From Chitinophagaceae bacterium (GTDB taxonomy: Bacteria; Bacteroidota; Bacteroidia; Chitinophagales; Chitinophagaceae), in assembly GCA_016722465.1 (NCBI GenBank), contig JADKJC010000005.1, positions 1-64,000 of the forward strand: a DNA stretch of 64,000 bases, written 5' to 3'. Below are positions 21,501 through 33,436 of the stretch, one piece after another (within the stretch, counting starts at the first letter, position 1; every line of letters begins with the position of its first letter). Under the pieces are notes generated by a model. It made no database searches and was not told where the DNA came from. It saw nothing but the letters and a program-made list of their open reading frames with translations. A program made the translations under genes and the position numbers.

Positions 21501-24500
21501 GCTACTGCCCGAGCAAGGGTTCCATTTACATAACTCGTAGCCGAACCACCGGTTATTGATGCACCGGTTGTACTAACCGTAATGGAATTGGCTCCGGTAG
21601 TTATTAAACCACTGGTAAGTGCAAGTGTACCATTTACTGTTACAGCATTGGTTAATGAAACACCTGCGCTGTTGTTGATACCAAAATTATTTACCGAAGA
21701 TGGAAGACCATCACCGGTTGCCTGGGCTGTAGTTCCTTCATAGCTATAGCTTGCAGCGCTGCTGAAAGAACGAACTGCTGTTTGAACAGAGCCGGTAGCA
21801 CCACTGGCAGTGATACCTGCAGCATCACCTATTTTTACATTTGCACCACCCAATACATTGAATGCGCCATCACCAGCAATTGTATTGGCATCTCTCAGAT
21901 CAGTTTCCCTGGCTACATTCATAACGCCACCTGCTGCGATATCAACAATACCGGTACTTCCCGTTCCTGCGCCTGTTGAATTCGGTAAAAACTCCTGCAG
22001 GTTTACCACACCAGTGCTTCCTACAGCGAGGTAAAATATTTTACCTGCACCTGCACCCGTATTTAAATAACCTCTTGGTGCAGCCAGCGCAGCAGAATAA
22101 GGCTGCATGGTCAATGTACCATTTACATTAATGATGAGGTTGACTGCAGAAAGTGTTCCACTGCCTGTTCTTGCTGAATAGCATGACAATGGTGCAAATG
22201 TGAGTGTTTTGCCTGCGTTGATGGTTAGTGTATTATCATTGGTTGGTGCGGCTACGTTTCCGCAATAACTCATGGCATTTCCTCCATTTGCAGAGCCATG
22301 GTAATTCAACGTAACATCATGATCAATCACTACCTCGGTTGTATTGTTATACCTTATTGTTGAAATATTAATTAAACCGCCATTACCGGTAAGCGTAACA
22401 GTTCCGGTATTAAACAGGTCCAGTGAAAGGCCATCTGCATTGTCACCGGTCAATGCACTTCCCAATGTACCGGCTGTATTTACCTGTATGGTTGTACCAA
22501 ATACTTTCAAATACTTTCTTTGATCAGAACTACCGGTACTGGAAGGTACCCCCTGCAAAAGCTGTCCATCCAGTACATATAAATTATTAACCTGCTCATT
22601 GGTAACATTATAAGTAACTGTAAAACCGCCGCTGATGTATACACTGGCCGTTGTATTGGTTGTATTGGGAAAATCGCCAGATCCAGCAGCAACCCATGCG
22701 CTTCCATTCCATTTATTCCAGGTAGTATTAATTGCCCAGTTGCCGGTTGCCCTCGACATATAATCACCAGTTGTGTACTGAACAACATTGATAGCACCGG
22801 AAACAGCGCTCGTTACAGATGTTGGGCTACAGGTTCCTGTTACTATACAATAATAATAAGTGGTACCAAGACTTGTTGTAAGGGGTGTATAGCTGTTGCT
22901 GTTACTGCCAACTGCTATGTCGTCGCCCGTTGTATTGGTGGCATTGTCTGTGCTGCTGTACCACTGATAGCCCAATCCTGCACCACTTGCGCTAACAGTT
23001 AATGCTGCTGCTAGTGCATTTAAAGAGTACGATGCTCCTGCAGTTGACTGGCTTACAATAGAAGTAGCGTCTACCGTTATCTGAACCGCATCTGATGCTG
23101 TATTACATGCCCCATTGGTAGCCACGCAATAATAATAGTAAGTACCGGCGGAAACGGATGGTGGCGTATAAGTATCTGTGCTGCCGCCATTGCCACTGCC
23201 TACTGAAGTGCCGCCGGTATTGCTTAATGAGGTATTGGAATACCATTGATAAGTTGGAGACTGGTCTGCCACTACAGTACCAAGGGTTAACGTACCACCG
23301 GTACATTCAGACTGGCCAGGTGTTGGCTGTGTTGAAAAAGTTGGAGCGGTACAGGCCGGCCCGATAATGATTGCACCAGAGATTGCACTTGTTACCGGGG
23401 AAGGACAGGCTCCACTCACTACAATAATAATACAAAGTACCCTGCACCGCAGTTGATGGTGCATAACCTGAACTGTTGGTGCCAACTGCCTGATCATCAC
23501 CCGAAGTATTGGTAACATTATCCGTACTGCTATACCATTGATAATTCAAACCGGCGCCATTTGCGCTAACCGTTAATGCCGTCGGGCTGCCAAACCCTTC
23601 AGGATAAGTTGCCCCGCCGGTAGACTGGCTGGATATTGAAGGAGCAGCCTGCACGGTTACACCGCCAGAAATACCGCTGGTAGCAGTATTGGTGTTGCCG
23701 CCACCACAATCGTTGGTAACTACACAACGGTAATATAAAGTACCTGTTGCATTTGTCAAAGGCGTGTAAGTATTGCTGTTGGTTCCAACATTTACAACAC
23801 CTGCACTAAAGTCACTGGCAGTTGAAGATTTCCATTGATAACTTACCGTACCGCTGCCGCCTGCGGTTACAGACAAAGCCGTAGCAGCATCATTCAAACA
23901 CAATGTTTGCGGAGTGGAAGAAGGTTGTACTGTAATGGATGGAGCAGCACAGGTAATAATATTGGAAATAAAAAGTGTTACATGGCCGATGAATGAAGTA
24001 GTGGGGCTATTAACAGCGGTTGTATAACCAGTAGATGTTCCATTGTTTAAACGGGCAGGAAACAAACTATACTGGGTAGCTGACGAATACGTTCCTGCAT
24101 TATAATTAATACAACGGGGGATTAAAATTTGCTTAACAGTTGAAGCAGGTGGAAATCTAAGCGTATCTCCACCGGTACAATTTGTACCGGCAGCAGCGGC
24201 TATTGGTGCAGTGGCAACAAAACCACCATTGGTTGCCTGTATTACATTACTTACTGTGAGATAGGTTCCAACAACAATGGATTCACCAAAAACAACAGGA
24301 TTCACCTGCCCTGCAGCACCCGACTTCCATATAATTCTTATTGAATCAATTTTCTCTGTACTCAACGCCAGATCAAAACGGATATAACCAGTTGCACTAT
24401 TATTGGAAATATATGAAACATTGATACCGCTTAAACATGGAATTGACTGGGAACTTTGAGATTGAGAAACCCTGGTTACTGTTACATTGCTACCAGTTAC

Positions 24501-24656
24501 AAAATTCGTATTCACTCCTGAAAAAGTTACTGTGCGTTGTGCATTTACCTGGGATACTCCCCCCAGCAGTGTGAGGGTTATGATCAGGATATTTAACAGC
24601 ATCGCTTTTTTGATAGTAAAACTATCCTTTAACCGGTTTGTAAACATTTTTTTCAT
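18590..24656 (-). CDS. Giant T9SS type-A surface protein (adhesin C), one frameshift
   Basis: About 2022 residues. The ATG at 24656 (MKKMFTNRLKD) is preferred over upstream starts because the hydrophobic segment ILIITLTLLGG and the VNAQ cleavage site follow. The N-terminal part is an RTVTFSGVNTNF-type domain, followed by repeated Ig-like units with YQWYSSTDN and TYYYC motifs. Next come a solenoid-like region with TGGSATSYVNGTLARAV, the shared module, a fibronectin-III-like domain (VDWKVAAERN, NYEVERSTDG) and a type-A sorting domain (YAVLPNPVENG). Pieces 23307-24656 and 18590-23518 rejoin near 23424-23430: TLYYYC and VVSGACPSPVTS are continuous if two bases, probably GT, are restored. Compared with adhesins A and B, the extra FN3-like domain before the sorting domain is unique to this copy. 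Confidence 0.8.
19359..20641 (-). repeat. Shared surface-protein module, copy C
   Basis: The third copy of the ~1.28-kb module, 1283 nt between the common end points. It differs from A and B mainly in short patches, for example 19645-19685 (CAGCGTTAAGCTGCCTGCGG) and 20381-20396, while long stretches are identical. Confidence 0.9.
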
Positions 24657-24976
24657 ACGTTGATTTTTTGGCAATTGAAAATTTGATAACCTGTCATCCC
24701 GGGTAAGAGCAATGGGTGCTGGCATAGACAGTTGTTGGGTAAACATGGCAAACAATTTATTCGTTCAAGAAGTATTTAGATATTTGGCAATGCGATTTAA
24801 AAGCAATCAAAAGCATGTAAAAAAAGGGGGTTGGGATAATGAAAGATCAGCAAAGTTTTGGCTACCCTATAGTAAGCTGGCAATAACAATCGAGTCGAAA
24901 TTCTGATGATCTACTGGTTCAAGCCTATGCAACTTATAATTTTTATATTTTGATCGTATAAAGCCGCCAGCATTTA

Positions 24977-24995
24977 TTTACGCAATCGATGCCAG
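24977..24995 (+). promoter_or_regulatory. LacI-family-like operator, site 2
   Basis: TTTACGCAATCGATGCCAG, with a CG-centred ATCGAT core. It lies about 320 bp upstream of adhesin C and 340 bp upstream of adhesin D. Confidence 0.6.
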
Positions 24996-25081
24996 AGTTT
25001 GTATAAAAAACAATCAACCATCAAACCTCTTCCGTCACTGATTCTCAACAAAAAGAAAGAAAAGACCCCGCAGGCAGTTTC

Positions 25082-25098
25082 GGGAACGATTGCGTAAA
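25082..25098 (-). promoter_or_regulatory. LacI-family-like operator, site 3
   Basis: The minus strand reads TTTACGCAATCGTTCCC, matching the susC and kduD upstream sites except for C instead of T after TTTA. It is paired with the next site at a centre-to-centre distance of about 24 bp. Confidence 0.65.
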
Positions 25099-25104
25099 AA
25101 ATTT

Positions 25105-25123
25105 GGTAACGTTTGCGTAAATA
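25105..25123 (-). promoter_or_regulatory. LacI-family-like operator, site 4
   Basis: The minus strand reads TATTTACGCAAACGTTACC, nearly identical to site 1. The tandem arrangement with site 3 suggests paired dimers about 210-230 bp upstream of adhesin D. Confidence 0.65.
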
Positions 25124-25333
25124 AATACAGTGTCAAAGCCACCTGAATCCGAAAAAAAATTTCAAAAGAGTTTACATTAGTCCTGCATTCTGTATGCAGG
25201 TGCATTGCTTGTAATATCCCGTGAAAAAATTCTTATTTGCATTAATTAATTACACTTTGAAATAAATCAAATCATCCCTGGCAATAAGCTTCGGGGTAAA
25301 CGATTATAATTTCATTTTGCAATTGACTCAACA

Positions 25334-28300
25334 ATGGATTTACATATGAAAAATACGTTTGCACTGCCAGCCCATTTCATTAAAAAAGCTGTACTATTAT
25401 TTGTATCCATTTCAGGTTTACTTTTTGTTCAATACAGTTTTGCACAATTCACCAGCACCTGGGCATTAACTTCCGACCAGTCGTTTGCAACAACAGGTGC
25501 CGCCGCCGCCGATGTTACCGGTGCCAACCAGGCAATGAGTGGCACACTTTTTATTCCTGCAGCAAATTCTTATGCAGGTGTATCAAGCTCACCACCCGAA
25601 GGTCAACGCTGCAGTCCAAAACAAAATGACGGAAATGATGGCGGATGGTTAATAGACGGCAGCGCAGTAGAAGGCAGGTACATGGAATTTGTGGTGAACC
25701 CCAATACCGGCTTTGATATGAACGTTACTACCATTGCGTTTTCCATCGGCAACAGGTCAACCTCCAATTTAAGAGGTTCAGCGTATTACTATGTTGGTGC
25801 CACCAATGCTGCTTTTACCATGGCAACCGGAACTGCACTGGGTACTGCATTAAGGGCAGGCACTTCCACCAATCAATATAATTCGTACAGCTACACTACC
25901 AGTATCAATGTAACAAGTGGCAACAAAATTTTTGTAAGGATATATCCATACAATACAGCATCATTAAATACGGGTAAATATTTTTGTACAAAAGCTGTTT
26001 CCATTTCCGGCACCACTACTTCGCCCAATGTAACCGACATCACCTTTACAACACCAGGCACCTGCATCAATAATCAAATTACTGTTTCATGGACGGGACC
26101 TTCTGGTTTTAATGCAGCCACTACTACCCTGCTTGCATTTTTAAAACCAACCAGTGCTGTTACCATTGGCACGCCCAGCAGCACATTGGCCACTTACACG
26201 GCCAGTACAGTTTTTGGCACCGGCACTAACTATCAAAATGATGCAGCGGCTAAATGCATTTATAAGGCTACCGGTACTGATGCATTTGGAAACCATAGCG
26301 GGCTTACCATTACCGGGCTTACTGCCAATACTACTTATCACATGCTGATATTTATTGTAGCCAATGTTGCCAATACTTATTCTGCAGGGGCGGTTGGCAA
26401 CGGCACCACTTTGGCCGCAGCTGTTGCCGAGCCCACCAATCATCCCACCGTTTTTGCAAAAGGAACAGTTACTGCATCTTCGATTGCTCCTACATGGACT
26501 GCTGCAGTGGCAGGTGCACAGGCACCCCTTGGTTACCTGCTGCAAGCCAGCAACAGTGCTACGCCGGCTGATCCGGGCAGCGTGAGTCCATTAGACGGAA
26601 CAGACATGGTTGATCAGACCAATATTTCGGGTGGCACAGCAAATGCAAAAGTTACACCCAATACGGCTACTACTTATGCAGGCATTACCGGGTTTTCTTC
26701 CGGTACCATGTACTACTACCGGATCAATTCTTACACCAATACTGGTTCCTGCATCAATTATAAACCAACTGGCCTTACGATGAATGCAGCCACATTACCC
26801 AATGCGGTTACTTCTCCATTAATGATAATAAGTGGTACAACCGGCACTATCAGCTGGACGACCGCTGCAGGATACAATAATTCAAACCATACCACACTGG
26901 TGTTTGTAAAAGCAGCCAGCGCTGTTAATGCAGGAACCCCCACCTCCAATCCATCTACCTACACCGCCAGTACAAATTTTGCAAGCCCGCTGTCAACCTA
27001 TCAATTGGATGCCAGCGCCACCTGCGTATATAAAGGTGATGGCACTACCGTTAACGTTACGGGCCTAACTGCAGGAGCTTCCTACTTTATATTGATACTA
27101 ACGGTGGTGGACGCCTCCAATTCGGATGCTACCAATTCTTATTCAGCTTATGCCACTGCAACTTCAGGACTTACTTATACCTGGATTGGTGGTAACAGCA
27201 GCTGGATAACTGCTGCTAACTGGTCTCCGGCAAGAACAACACCCGCCACTACGGACGTACTGATTTTTAATACACCCGGTGCTGTAACTATCACTTCTAA
27301 TACCATCCCCTAACCAAACCATTGCAAGCATAACCGTAACCAATGGTTGCCTTTTAAATATCCCTGCGCTAAGTAAAACACTTACGATAACAAGTAACAA
27401 TGGCAGTAACAGCGATCTCATTATCAGCAGTGGGGCTTCATTAACCCTCGGTACTATTATGAATGTAGTATTAAGCGCCAATGCGATTGCCGATATCAGC
27501 GGTACGTTTTTGATAGGTAACGGCTGTACTTACAATCCCACTGCAGCCGGCGCTGTTACTACAGTATCGGGTACCGTCAACCGTGTGGGCACATTCACCA
27601 CTACCGGCACTGCATCCAATTTTGTGATCACTTCAACCGGCGTATATATTCATGCTATCAATGGAGGCACCATACCTCCCGGCACATGGAATACCGGTTC
27701 TACCTGTAAGGTTACCGGTATAACCAGCGCAACCAACCAGGCAATGTCTGGCCACCGGCAGCTATTCAGTAAATTTGTTTGGGATTGTGCAGGACAAACT
27801 AATTTTTTTGTTTTGGGTGCCAGTGAACCCAATGCTTCCGTTCCACCAATTATGGAAGTAACCGACAGCTTTATTGTTTACCGAACCAATGGACAGATAC
27901 TGCAGATTACTTCTTCAGGAGGTCAAAGAGACTTTACCGTTGGAAACTACATCCAATATGGGGGCATTGTTGCTGTTACCTATAATACCAATGCATCTGG
28001 CGGGCAACGTTCCCTCTCTGTGAACAATAGTTTTTATGCAACTGATTCTACAGAGAACAATACAAAGTTCCAGATCGTTAATACAGCCAACAGTGATCTT
28101 ACCAATGGCCGTTTGTATGTTGGTGGCAACGCTGTAATGCGGCTTAGAAACGGCACAACCGTTACACTTGAAAAAAATGGCACCGCATCCTCCGCTGAAA
28201 TGTGGTTTACCGGAACAAGCAACCAATATGCTACGTTCAGCACGGTTTCAGACAGTGTGGATTTTGTTACTGCACAAAACTTAGCTGGTTTTAATGTAAC

Positions 28301-30515
28301 GCTGGGTAGCAATTTAAAAGCAAGGAAGTTCATGCTTACCCAGGGCACTTTCAACATCGCTTCCAATACCCTTACTATTGACCGTGAGGTATCTTATCCT
28401 TCACCAGGCACGGGAACCTTTGGCGGTTCTGCAAGTTCTAACCTTACCATGACGATGAATGGCGGCAATGCAGGCACTTTAAATTTTGCCAGCGGCAAGA
28501 GGATATTAAAAGACTTTACACAAACACTCAACAATACACTGACACTGGGGACAGAACTTGCCATCACGGCAGGGGCTACCCCTGGAAGAGACAGCCTGGG
28601 CGTTGGCGCTACACTTAACACCAACGATAACTTGGTACTACGATCTGATGCAAATGGCATAGCAAGAATGGCACAGATACCTGTGAATGGATCAGGCATT
28701 GCCCAGGCCACGATCAATGGGAAGGTTACTGTTGAACGTTACCTGCCAATGGGTTTATCATCCAGCTCAAGGCGATGGCGCTTATTAACAGCTCCTTTTA
28801 AATCTACCAATTCACCAACCATCAACGCAGCGTGGCAGGAAGGAGCTTCCACCAGCATAAGAACATCGCCGGTTGATCCTAAACCAGGCTACGGAACACA
28901 AATCACCAAAAACAACACCTGGACAACGGATGGGTATGATATTGGCAGCACTACGAATCCATCTATTTATTATTATAATGCCGGCAGCTGGGTGGCCCCC
29001 GCCAATACCAATGTTGTAAAAATAACAGACAACAGTGGCTGCTACATGCTGTTCGCCAGGGGCGACAGGAGCATTGTAGTATCCTCAACATCAGTGGCTG
29101 CTGCGCCTACCACTTTAGATCCTAAAGGCGAATTAAATATTGGCAGGGTTACAATACCATTAACGGCTTCAGGTTATCAAACAGTAGGTAACCCCTATGC
29201 ATCTGCTATTAAGCTGGATAACATTTCATTCAATGATACACTGGGCAATAAAAAAACCATTTACCTATGGGATCCAAAAACACTGGGTTCATTCAATGTC
29301 GGCAAATTTATCACCTGCTCAGGTGATGGCGGCGCACCTGCCACCTATACCTATACAGGCAATACGAGCGCTTATGCCGGCGGTGTTATCGAACCATCAG
29401 GAGCATTTATGGTAAAAGGTAATGGCGGCAATATTATCTTTAATGAATCTGATAAAATAGTTACCAGCAGTACTGTTGGAATCGCAAGCCGGCCTTCAAA
29501 TATTCCCAATGCGTTGGGGAAAATAAGTAAATTATACACCGACCTGCTGGTAATAAAAAATGGAATGCCCATATTGGCAGATGGTGTAGCTAACACTTAC
29601 AATAAATACTATGATAATGGACTTAATAATCTTGATGCATCTAAACTAACCACATTCACCAACAAAGAAGAGCTCAGCATTAAAAGAGAAGACCAGTTAC
29701 TGGCGATTGAGAGGAGAAGAAGTGTATTTACAACAGATACCATCTTCCTGAATATATCCAAACTCAGCCTTGCAGATTACCAGTTTGATTTCAGGCCGGT
29801 AGAATTCGATAACAGGTATGCTGCATTCCTTGAAGATAAATTTTCCGGAACAACAACCCTTTTAAGTTTAACAGCTGCTACAACTTATTCATTCAGCATT
29901 ACTACAGTTCCTGCTTCCTCAGTAACTGACCGCTTCCACATCATCTTCAAAAAGACTGCTACACCTAAATGCATTTCACTGCTTGGAACGCTGCAACAAA
30001 ATGACATAGCGCTGCAATGGGATAATTCTGACATTGATGATATTGAGCCACATGACATAGAACGCTCTAAAGACGGAATCAATTTTAATAATATCGGGTC
30101 AAGAGCAGCAGAGACAAGCAGAACCGGCGAAGCTGTTTATCATTGGATTGACGAAAACCCTTTACCGGGAAACTATTATTACCGCATCCGTTTCACTAAC
30201 GAGCAGGGGCAGCCGGCCTACAGCAATATTGTAAAAGTGGTTAAGACTACCAACACCGGAACCCCGGCAATACTCCCCAATCCGGTAATAAACGGACAGG
30301 TTAATTTATACATGGGCCAGTTGCAACCTGGTAATTACAACATAAGGATCGTTAACAATCTCGGACAGGTAATTTACACCGGCAGGATCAACCACCAATC
30401 CATCAATTCCGTTGAGAAGATCACTGTTAAAAGCAGCTATGGAAAAGGGATATACAATCTTGAAATTATCAAAGGCAACAGGAAAGTAACTATACTGAGT
30501 TTATTGATGGAGTAA
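25334..30515 (+). CDS. Giant T9SS type-A surface protein (adhesin D), one frameshift
   Basis: About 1726 residues. ATGs at 25334 and 25346 are both possible; a hydrophobic export signal (AVLLFVSISGLLFVQYSFAQ) follows. The N-terminal half contains FN3-like repeats with ITVSWTGPSGFN and YYYRINSYTN. A WIGGNSSWITAANWSP segment then starts the second half, which has solenoid-like strands and a diverged relative of the A/B/C module (VERYLPMG, RRWRLLTAP, AAWQEGAS, LFARGDRS, VGNPYASAI). The end (ILPNPVINGQ, NYNIRIVNNLGQ) is a type-A sorting domain. Frame 25334-27313 ends at TAA just after CCCC at 27307-27310. Removing one C restores PNQTIASITVTNGC and joins the second piece, which stays open to 30515. 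The homopolymer makes a sequencing error likely. Confidence 0.8.
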
Positions 30516-31077
30516 AAAAACGAATCATACAACAGGAAAACCTATAATACCTAAAGCCCAATATTTGCCCCCTCAACCGGGGGCAATTTTGTAATTACAT
30601 ATGATGGCATAAACGATCTGTAAAGGATGTTTGAGAGAGAAAAAATTGAAACCTGGTATAAAGAAGGAAGATAGCATCGCTTATCCTGTTCTGCCAGCTG
30701 CCGGAGCTGGTTTACTGCAAAACAACAACACTGAACAGGACGCAGGTGTTATCATAAGCGGTGACACTTATTAAGAAGCCGAAAACATGCTGTTATCATT
30801 TCCGGCATTTAAATTTCAGGCGAATTGGATTATTAGTTTAGTAAACCAGCTAGATGCAATGAACGTATTGTTCTTTTGAAATTGAACGGTCATAGTCCTG
30901 TCAATCCTGAAGAACGAAGTATCTGAGGGCAGTTTAGAAAGATTGAGCATTTGCATTAATCCTGTCCCGCCTGCTAACTTTGCCGGGATGACCGTAAAAG
31001 TAGCCCCCATCCATCAAAGGATTTCGGCTGCCAAGGTTTTAATAACACAATTCGATATCAATTAGTAATTCCTGTTC
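30516..31077. other. Gap between adhesin D and exuT
   Basis: 562 bp. After the adhesin D terminator (30565-30590) nothing recognisable is seen. A 64-codon minus-strand frame at 30816-31010 shows no conserved motif and is not called. Confidence 0.5.
30565..30590 (+). terminator. Rho-independent terminator after adhesin D
   Basis: TTGCCCCC (30565-30572), loop TCAACC, GGGGGCAA (30579-30586), then TTTT. It lies about 50 bp past the stop codon of adhesin D. Confidence 0.85.
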
Positions 31078-32517
31078 TTACAAATCAGTGATTGGTTTGT
31101 ATTTAGGCACCAGGCTTTTCATTACTGTCCAACCAATTAAATAAGCCACTGCACAAATAGAGAAGATGATAAAGTAGCCTGCTTCTTTTCCCTGGAACCC
31201 GGCAAATTGCATTTGTGTTTTGCCGGCATGCTCAAACAAAACACCCGATCCTTTATTAATAATAAAAGACCCAATACCACCTGCCATGCCTCCAATACCT
31301 GTAACAGTTGCAATGGCTTTTTTGGGAAACATATCGCCTACAGTAGAAAAGATATTGGCCGACCATGCCTGGTGGGCAGCACCGGCAATTCCAATGATGA
31401 TAACGGGAAGCCATGAACTGTATCGCCCTAAAGGTTGTGCTAAAAGCGCCAGCAACGGAAAAAAGGCAAAGATCAGCATGGATTTCATTCTTCCATCATA
31501 AGGGTTCATGCCTCTTTTTTCCACAAAGAAAGTAGGCAGCCAACCTCCAATGATCGAGAACAGGGTGATCATATACAATACAAACAAAGGCAAGGCACTT
31601 TGTGTAGAATCCATTTTATAAATGTCTTTCAGATAAGCTGGTGTCCAGAATAAATAGAACCACCAAACACCATCGGTCATAAACTTTCCAAATACAAAAG
31701 CCCAGGTTTGTTTATGCTTAAAACAACTGGTGAAGGACACTCTCTTTTGATTATCAATTAACGGCTCAACTGCCGCATCATGTGTTACAGCATCCTGCTG
31801 TATATATTCCAACTCCCGCTTGTTGACTGCAGGGTGCAACTCAGGCTTTTTATACATCAATGCCCAAAAGCCCATCCACACAAAACCAAGTATTCCAATT
31901 ATAATAAAGGCCATTTCCCAGCCCCAGGCTTTGGCAATAAAAGGAATCGTAACAGGTGCAGACAACGCACCAACAGTAGCGCCTGCATTAAAAATACTGG
32001 TAGCCAATGCCCGGTCTTTTTTAGGAAAATATTCTGCGGTTGCTTTTATAGCTGCAGGAAAATTACCAGCCTCTCCCAGTGCCAATACAAAACGGGCAAA
32101 GATGAAAAAGGAAACAGAAGTAGTAGTAACAACGGTTATTTTATCTACTTTGCCAATGGCATCCTTTGCACCTTCGAATCCAACCAGCCAATTACCGGTA
32201 AGAACGCCGGAAGTAGCAATGCCGCAGAATGCATGTATGCAGGCACCTATCGACCAAACACCAATGGCCCAGAGAAAACCTTTTCTGGTATCCATCCAGT
32301 CAACAAATTTTCCTGCAAACAACATGGACGCTGCATAAAAAATAGAGAACAACGCTGTGATGGTGCCGTAATCGCTGTCAGTCCAATGAAACTCGGGGAC
32401 CAGGTAGTCCTTCCATGTTAGCGAAAGCACCTGCCGGTCGAGATAGTTGATAGTGGTTGCAAAAAATAACAAACCGCAGATCGTCCAGCGGTACTTACCG
32501 ATCTTTTCCATATTCAT
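31078..32517 (-). CDS. exuT: MFS hexuronate transporter, ExuT-like (ACS family)
   Basis: A 479-residue polytopic inner-membrane protein with about 12 hydrophobic segments. The first helix contains the NYLDRQVLS motif usual in the anion:cation symporter branch of the MFS, which includes the E. coli hexuronate permease ExuT. An ARFVLALGEAGNFPAAIKATAEYFP segment matches the conserved motif region of that branch. It probably imports galacturonate or glucuronate with protons. It lies downstream of kdgA on the same strand with an 87-bp gap and probably shares its promoter and the operator at 33323-33343. ATGs at 32517 and 32511 are both plausible starts. The substrate is inferred from context; other sugar acids cannot be excluded. 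Confidence 0.85.
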   Translation of the reverse strand: MNMEKIGKYRWTICGLLFFATTINYLDRQVLSLTWKDYLVPEFHWTDSDYGTITALFSIFYAASMLFAGKFVDWMDTRKGFLWAIGVWSIGACIHAFCGIATSGVLTGNWLVGFEGAKDAIGKVDKITVVTTTSVSFFIFARFVLALGEAGNFPAAIKATAEYFPKKDRALATSIFNAGATVGALSAPVTIPFIAKAWGWEMAFIIIGILGFVWMGFWALMYKKPELHPAVNKRELEYIQQDAVTHDAAVEPLIDNQKRVSFTSCFKHKQTWAFVFGKFMTDGVWWFYLFWTPAYLKDIYKMDSTQSALPLFVLYMITLFSIIGGWLPTFFVEKRGMNPYDGRMKSMLIFAFFPLLALLAQPLGRYSSWLPVIIIGIAGAAHQAWSANIFSTVGDMFPKKAIATVTGIGGMAGGIGSFIINKGSGVLFEHAGKTQMQFAGFQGKEAGYFIIFSICAVAYLIGWTVMKSLVPKYKPITDL

Positions 32518-32546
32518 ACAGCAATTTTTATTCGTACTTTGGCAGG

Positions 32547-32591
32547 CTCAGTATAACAAGTATAGCTTGTCGAAGCCTTTGTTATACTGAG
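32547..32591. repeat. Intergenic imperfect palindrome between kdgA and exuT
   Basis: CTCAGTATAAC (32547-32557) pairs with GTTATACTGAG (32581-32591); the loop contains CTTGTCGAAGCC. Elements of this form (ACTGAG...TCGAAG) are familiar from intergenic regions of Bacteroidota. It could fold in the mRNA and weaken readthrough from kdgA into exuT. Confidence 0.6.
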
Positions 32592-32604
32592 TCCATCGAA
32601 GTAA

Positions 32605-33266
32605 CTATTTTTTACAATCGTTAATAATGGCCATTACTTTTTTTGTCTCTTCAATCAGCCAGTCGTATTTTTTTTCTGCCATCACCTCTTTACTTACCAG
32701 TTTACTTCCCATACCAACCGCACATACACCAGCTTTAAACCAGCCTTCAATATTTTCTTTGGTGGTATCCACACCACCTGTTGGCATAAACTTAAGATTA
32801 GGGAATAATTCCTTTACTGCCGACATAAATGCCATGCCGATAATATTGCCTGGAAATAACTTGATCATTTTAGCACCCATATTTTCTGCAGCAATAATTT
32901 CACTGGGTGTCATACAACCAGGCACCCACAGCATATCGGTGGCATCTGCAACCTTAGCAACACTCTCCACAAGGCCCGGGCAAATGATATAGTCGCAGCC
33001 GGCATCAATAAAGGTTTGTGCCATTTCGCCATTTTTGATAGTGCCTACCCCAGGTACATCCCTTTCAATTCAGCATCACAAACTTTTTTCATTTCCTTAA
33101 AGTTTGTCAATGCAGCTTCTCCCCTGTTGGTATACTCAACAGTGCGTATGCCTGCGCTGTACAGGGCTTTCAGCAATTCAATACTTGTTTGTGTGTCTTT
33201 ATTAAAATAGAGTGGTAATATTCCCTGCTCAGGAATCAGTTGCAGCAACTGTTCTTTTTTATTCAT
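32605..33266 (-). CDS. kdgA: KDPG aldolase (2-keto-3-deoxy-6-phosphogluconate aldolase), one frameshift
   Basis: Cleaves 2-keto-3-deoxy-6-phosphogluconate to pyruvate and glyceraldehyde-3-phosphate, the last step of uronate catabolism. N-terminal GILPLYFNKD and VEYTNRGEAAL (substrate-binding Glu/Arg) are in frame 33045-33266. GCDYIICPG, the Schiff-base lysine in AKMIKLFPGN and the phosphate loop FMPTGGV are in frame 32605-33024. Between them CCCC at 33048-33051 (GGGG on the coding strand) should be five bases: GKGMYLG then continues as VGTIKNGEMAQ. The rebuilt protein has about 220 residues, the normal family size. It is divergent from kdgK with an operator-like site between the two, and is first in a kdgA-exuT operon. 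Confidence 0.9.
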
Positions 33267-33322
33267 ATAGTAGTTTTATGGTGCAACAATGTTAATTTAA
33301 TTGTGGGTAGCTGGAGTTTTTT

Positions 33323-33343
33323 TTTACGCAAACGATGGCGTAA
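33323..33343 (+). promoter_or_regulatory. LacI-family-like operator, site 5 (kdgA/kdgK)
   Basis: TTTACGCAAACGATGGCGTAA in the 170-bp gap between divergent kdgA and kdgK. This copy is the most symmetric: TTACGC at the left end is mirrored by GCGTAA at the right end. Its position allows control of both promoters. Confidence 0.7.
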
Positions 33344-33436
33344 TTATTTATTCCCAAACAGTAGCATTTTCAAAAATAAACATAGACTTTTGGTTTCCTT
33401 ACGAAAAAGAGACCTAACTAAAATTTCAGAACGATC

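Larger units (their letters stand above)
24657..25333. other. Divergent control region between adhesins C and D
   Basis: 677 bp separating two divergently transcribed giant genes. It holds three LacI-like operator matches (24977-24995, 25082-25098, 25105-25123). No convincing gene was seen; a 64-codon frame at 24712-24906 has no recognisable features. Confidence 0.65.

Noticed and set aside
24712-24906. A 64-codon plus-strand frame upstream of adhesin D
   Set aside because: It overlaps the adhesin C control region and has no recognisable feature.
30816-31010. A 64-codon minus-strand frame between adhesin D and exuT
   Set aside because: It shows no motif, signal or neighbour link and could easily arise by chance.
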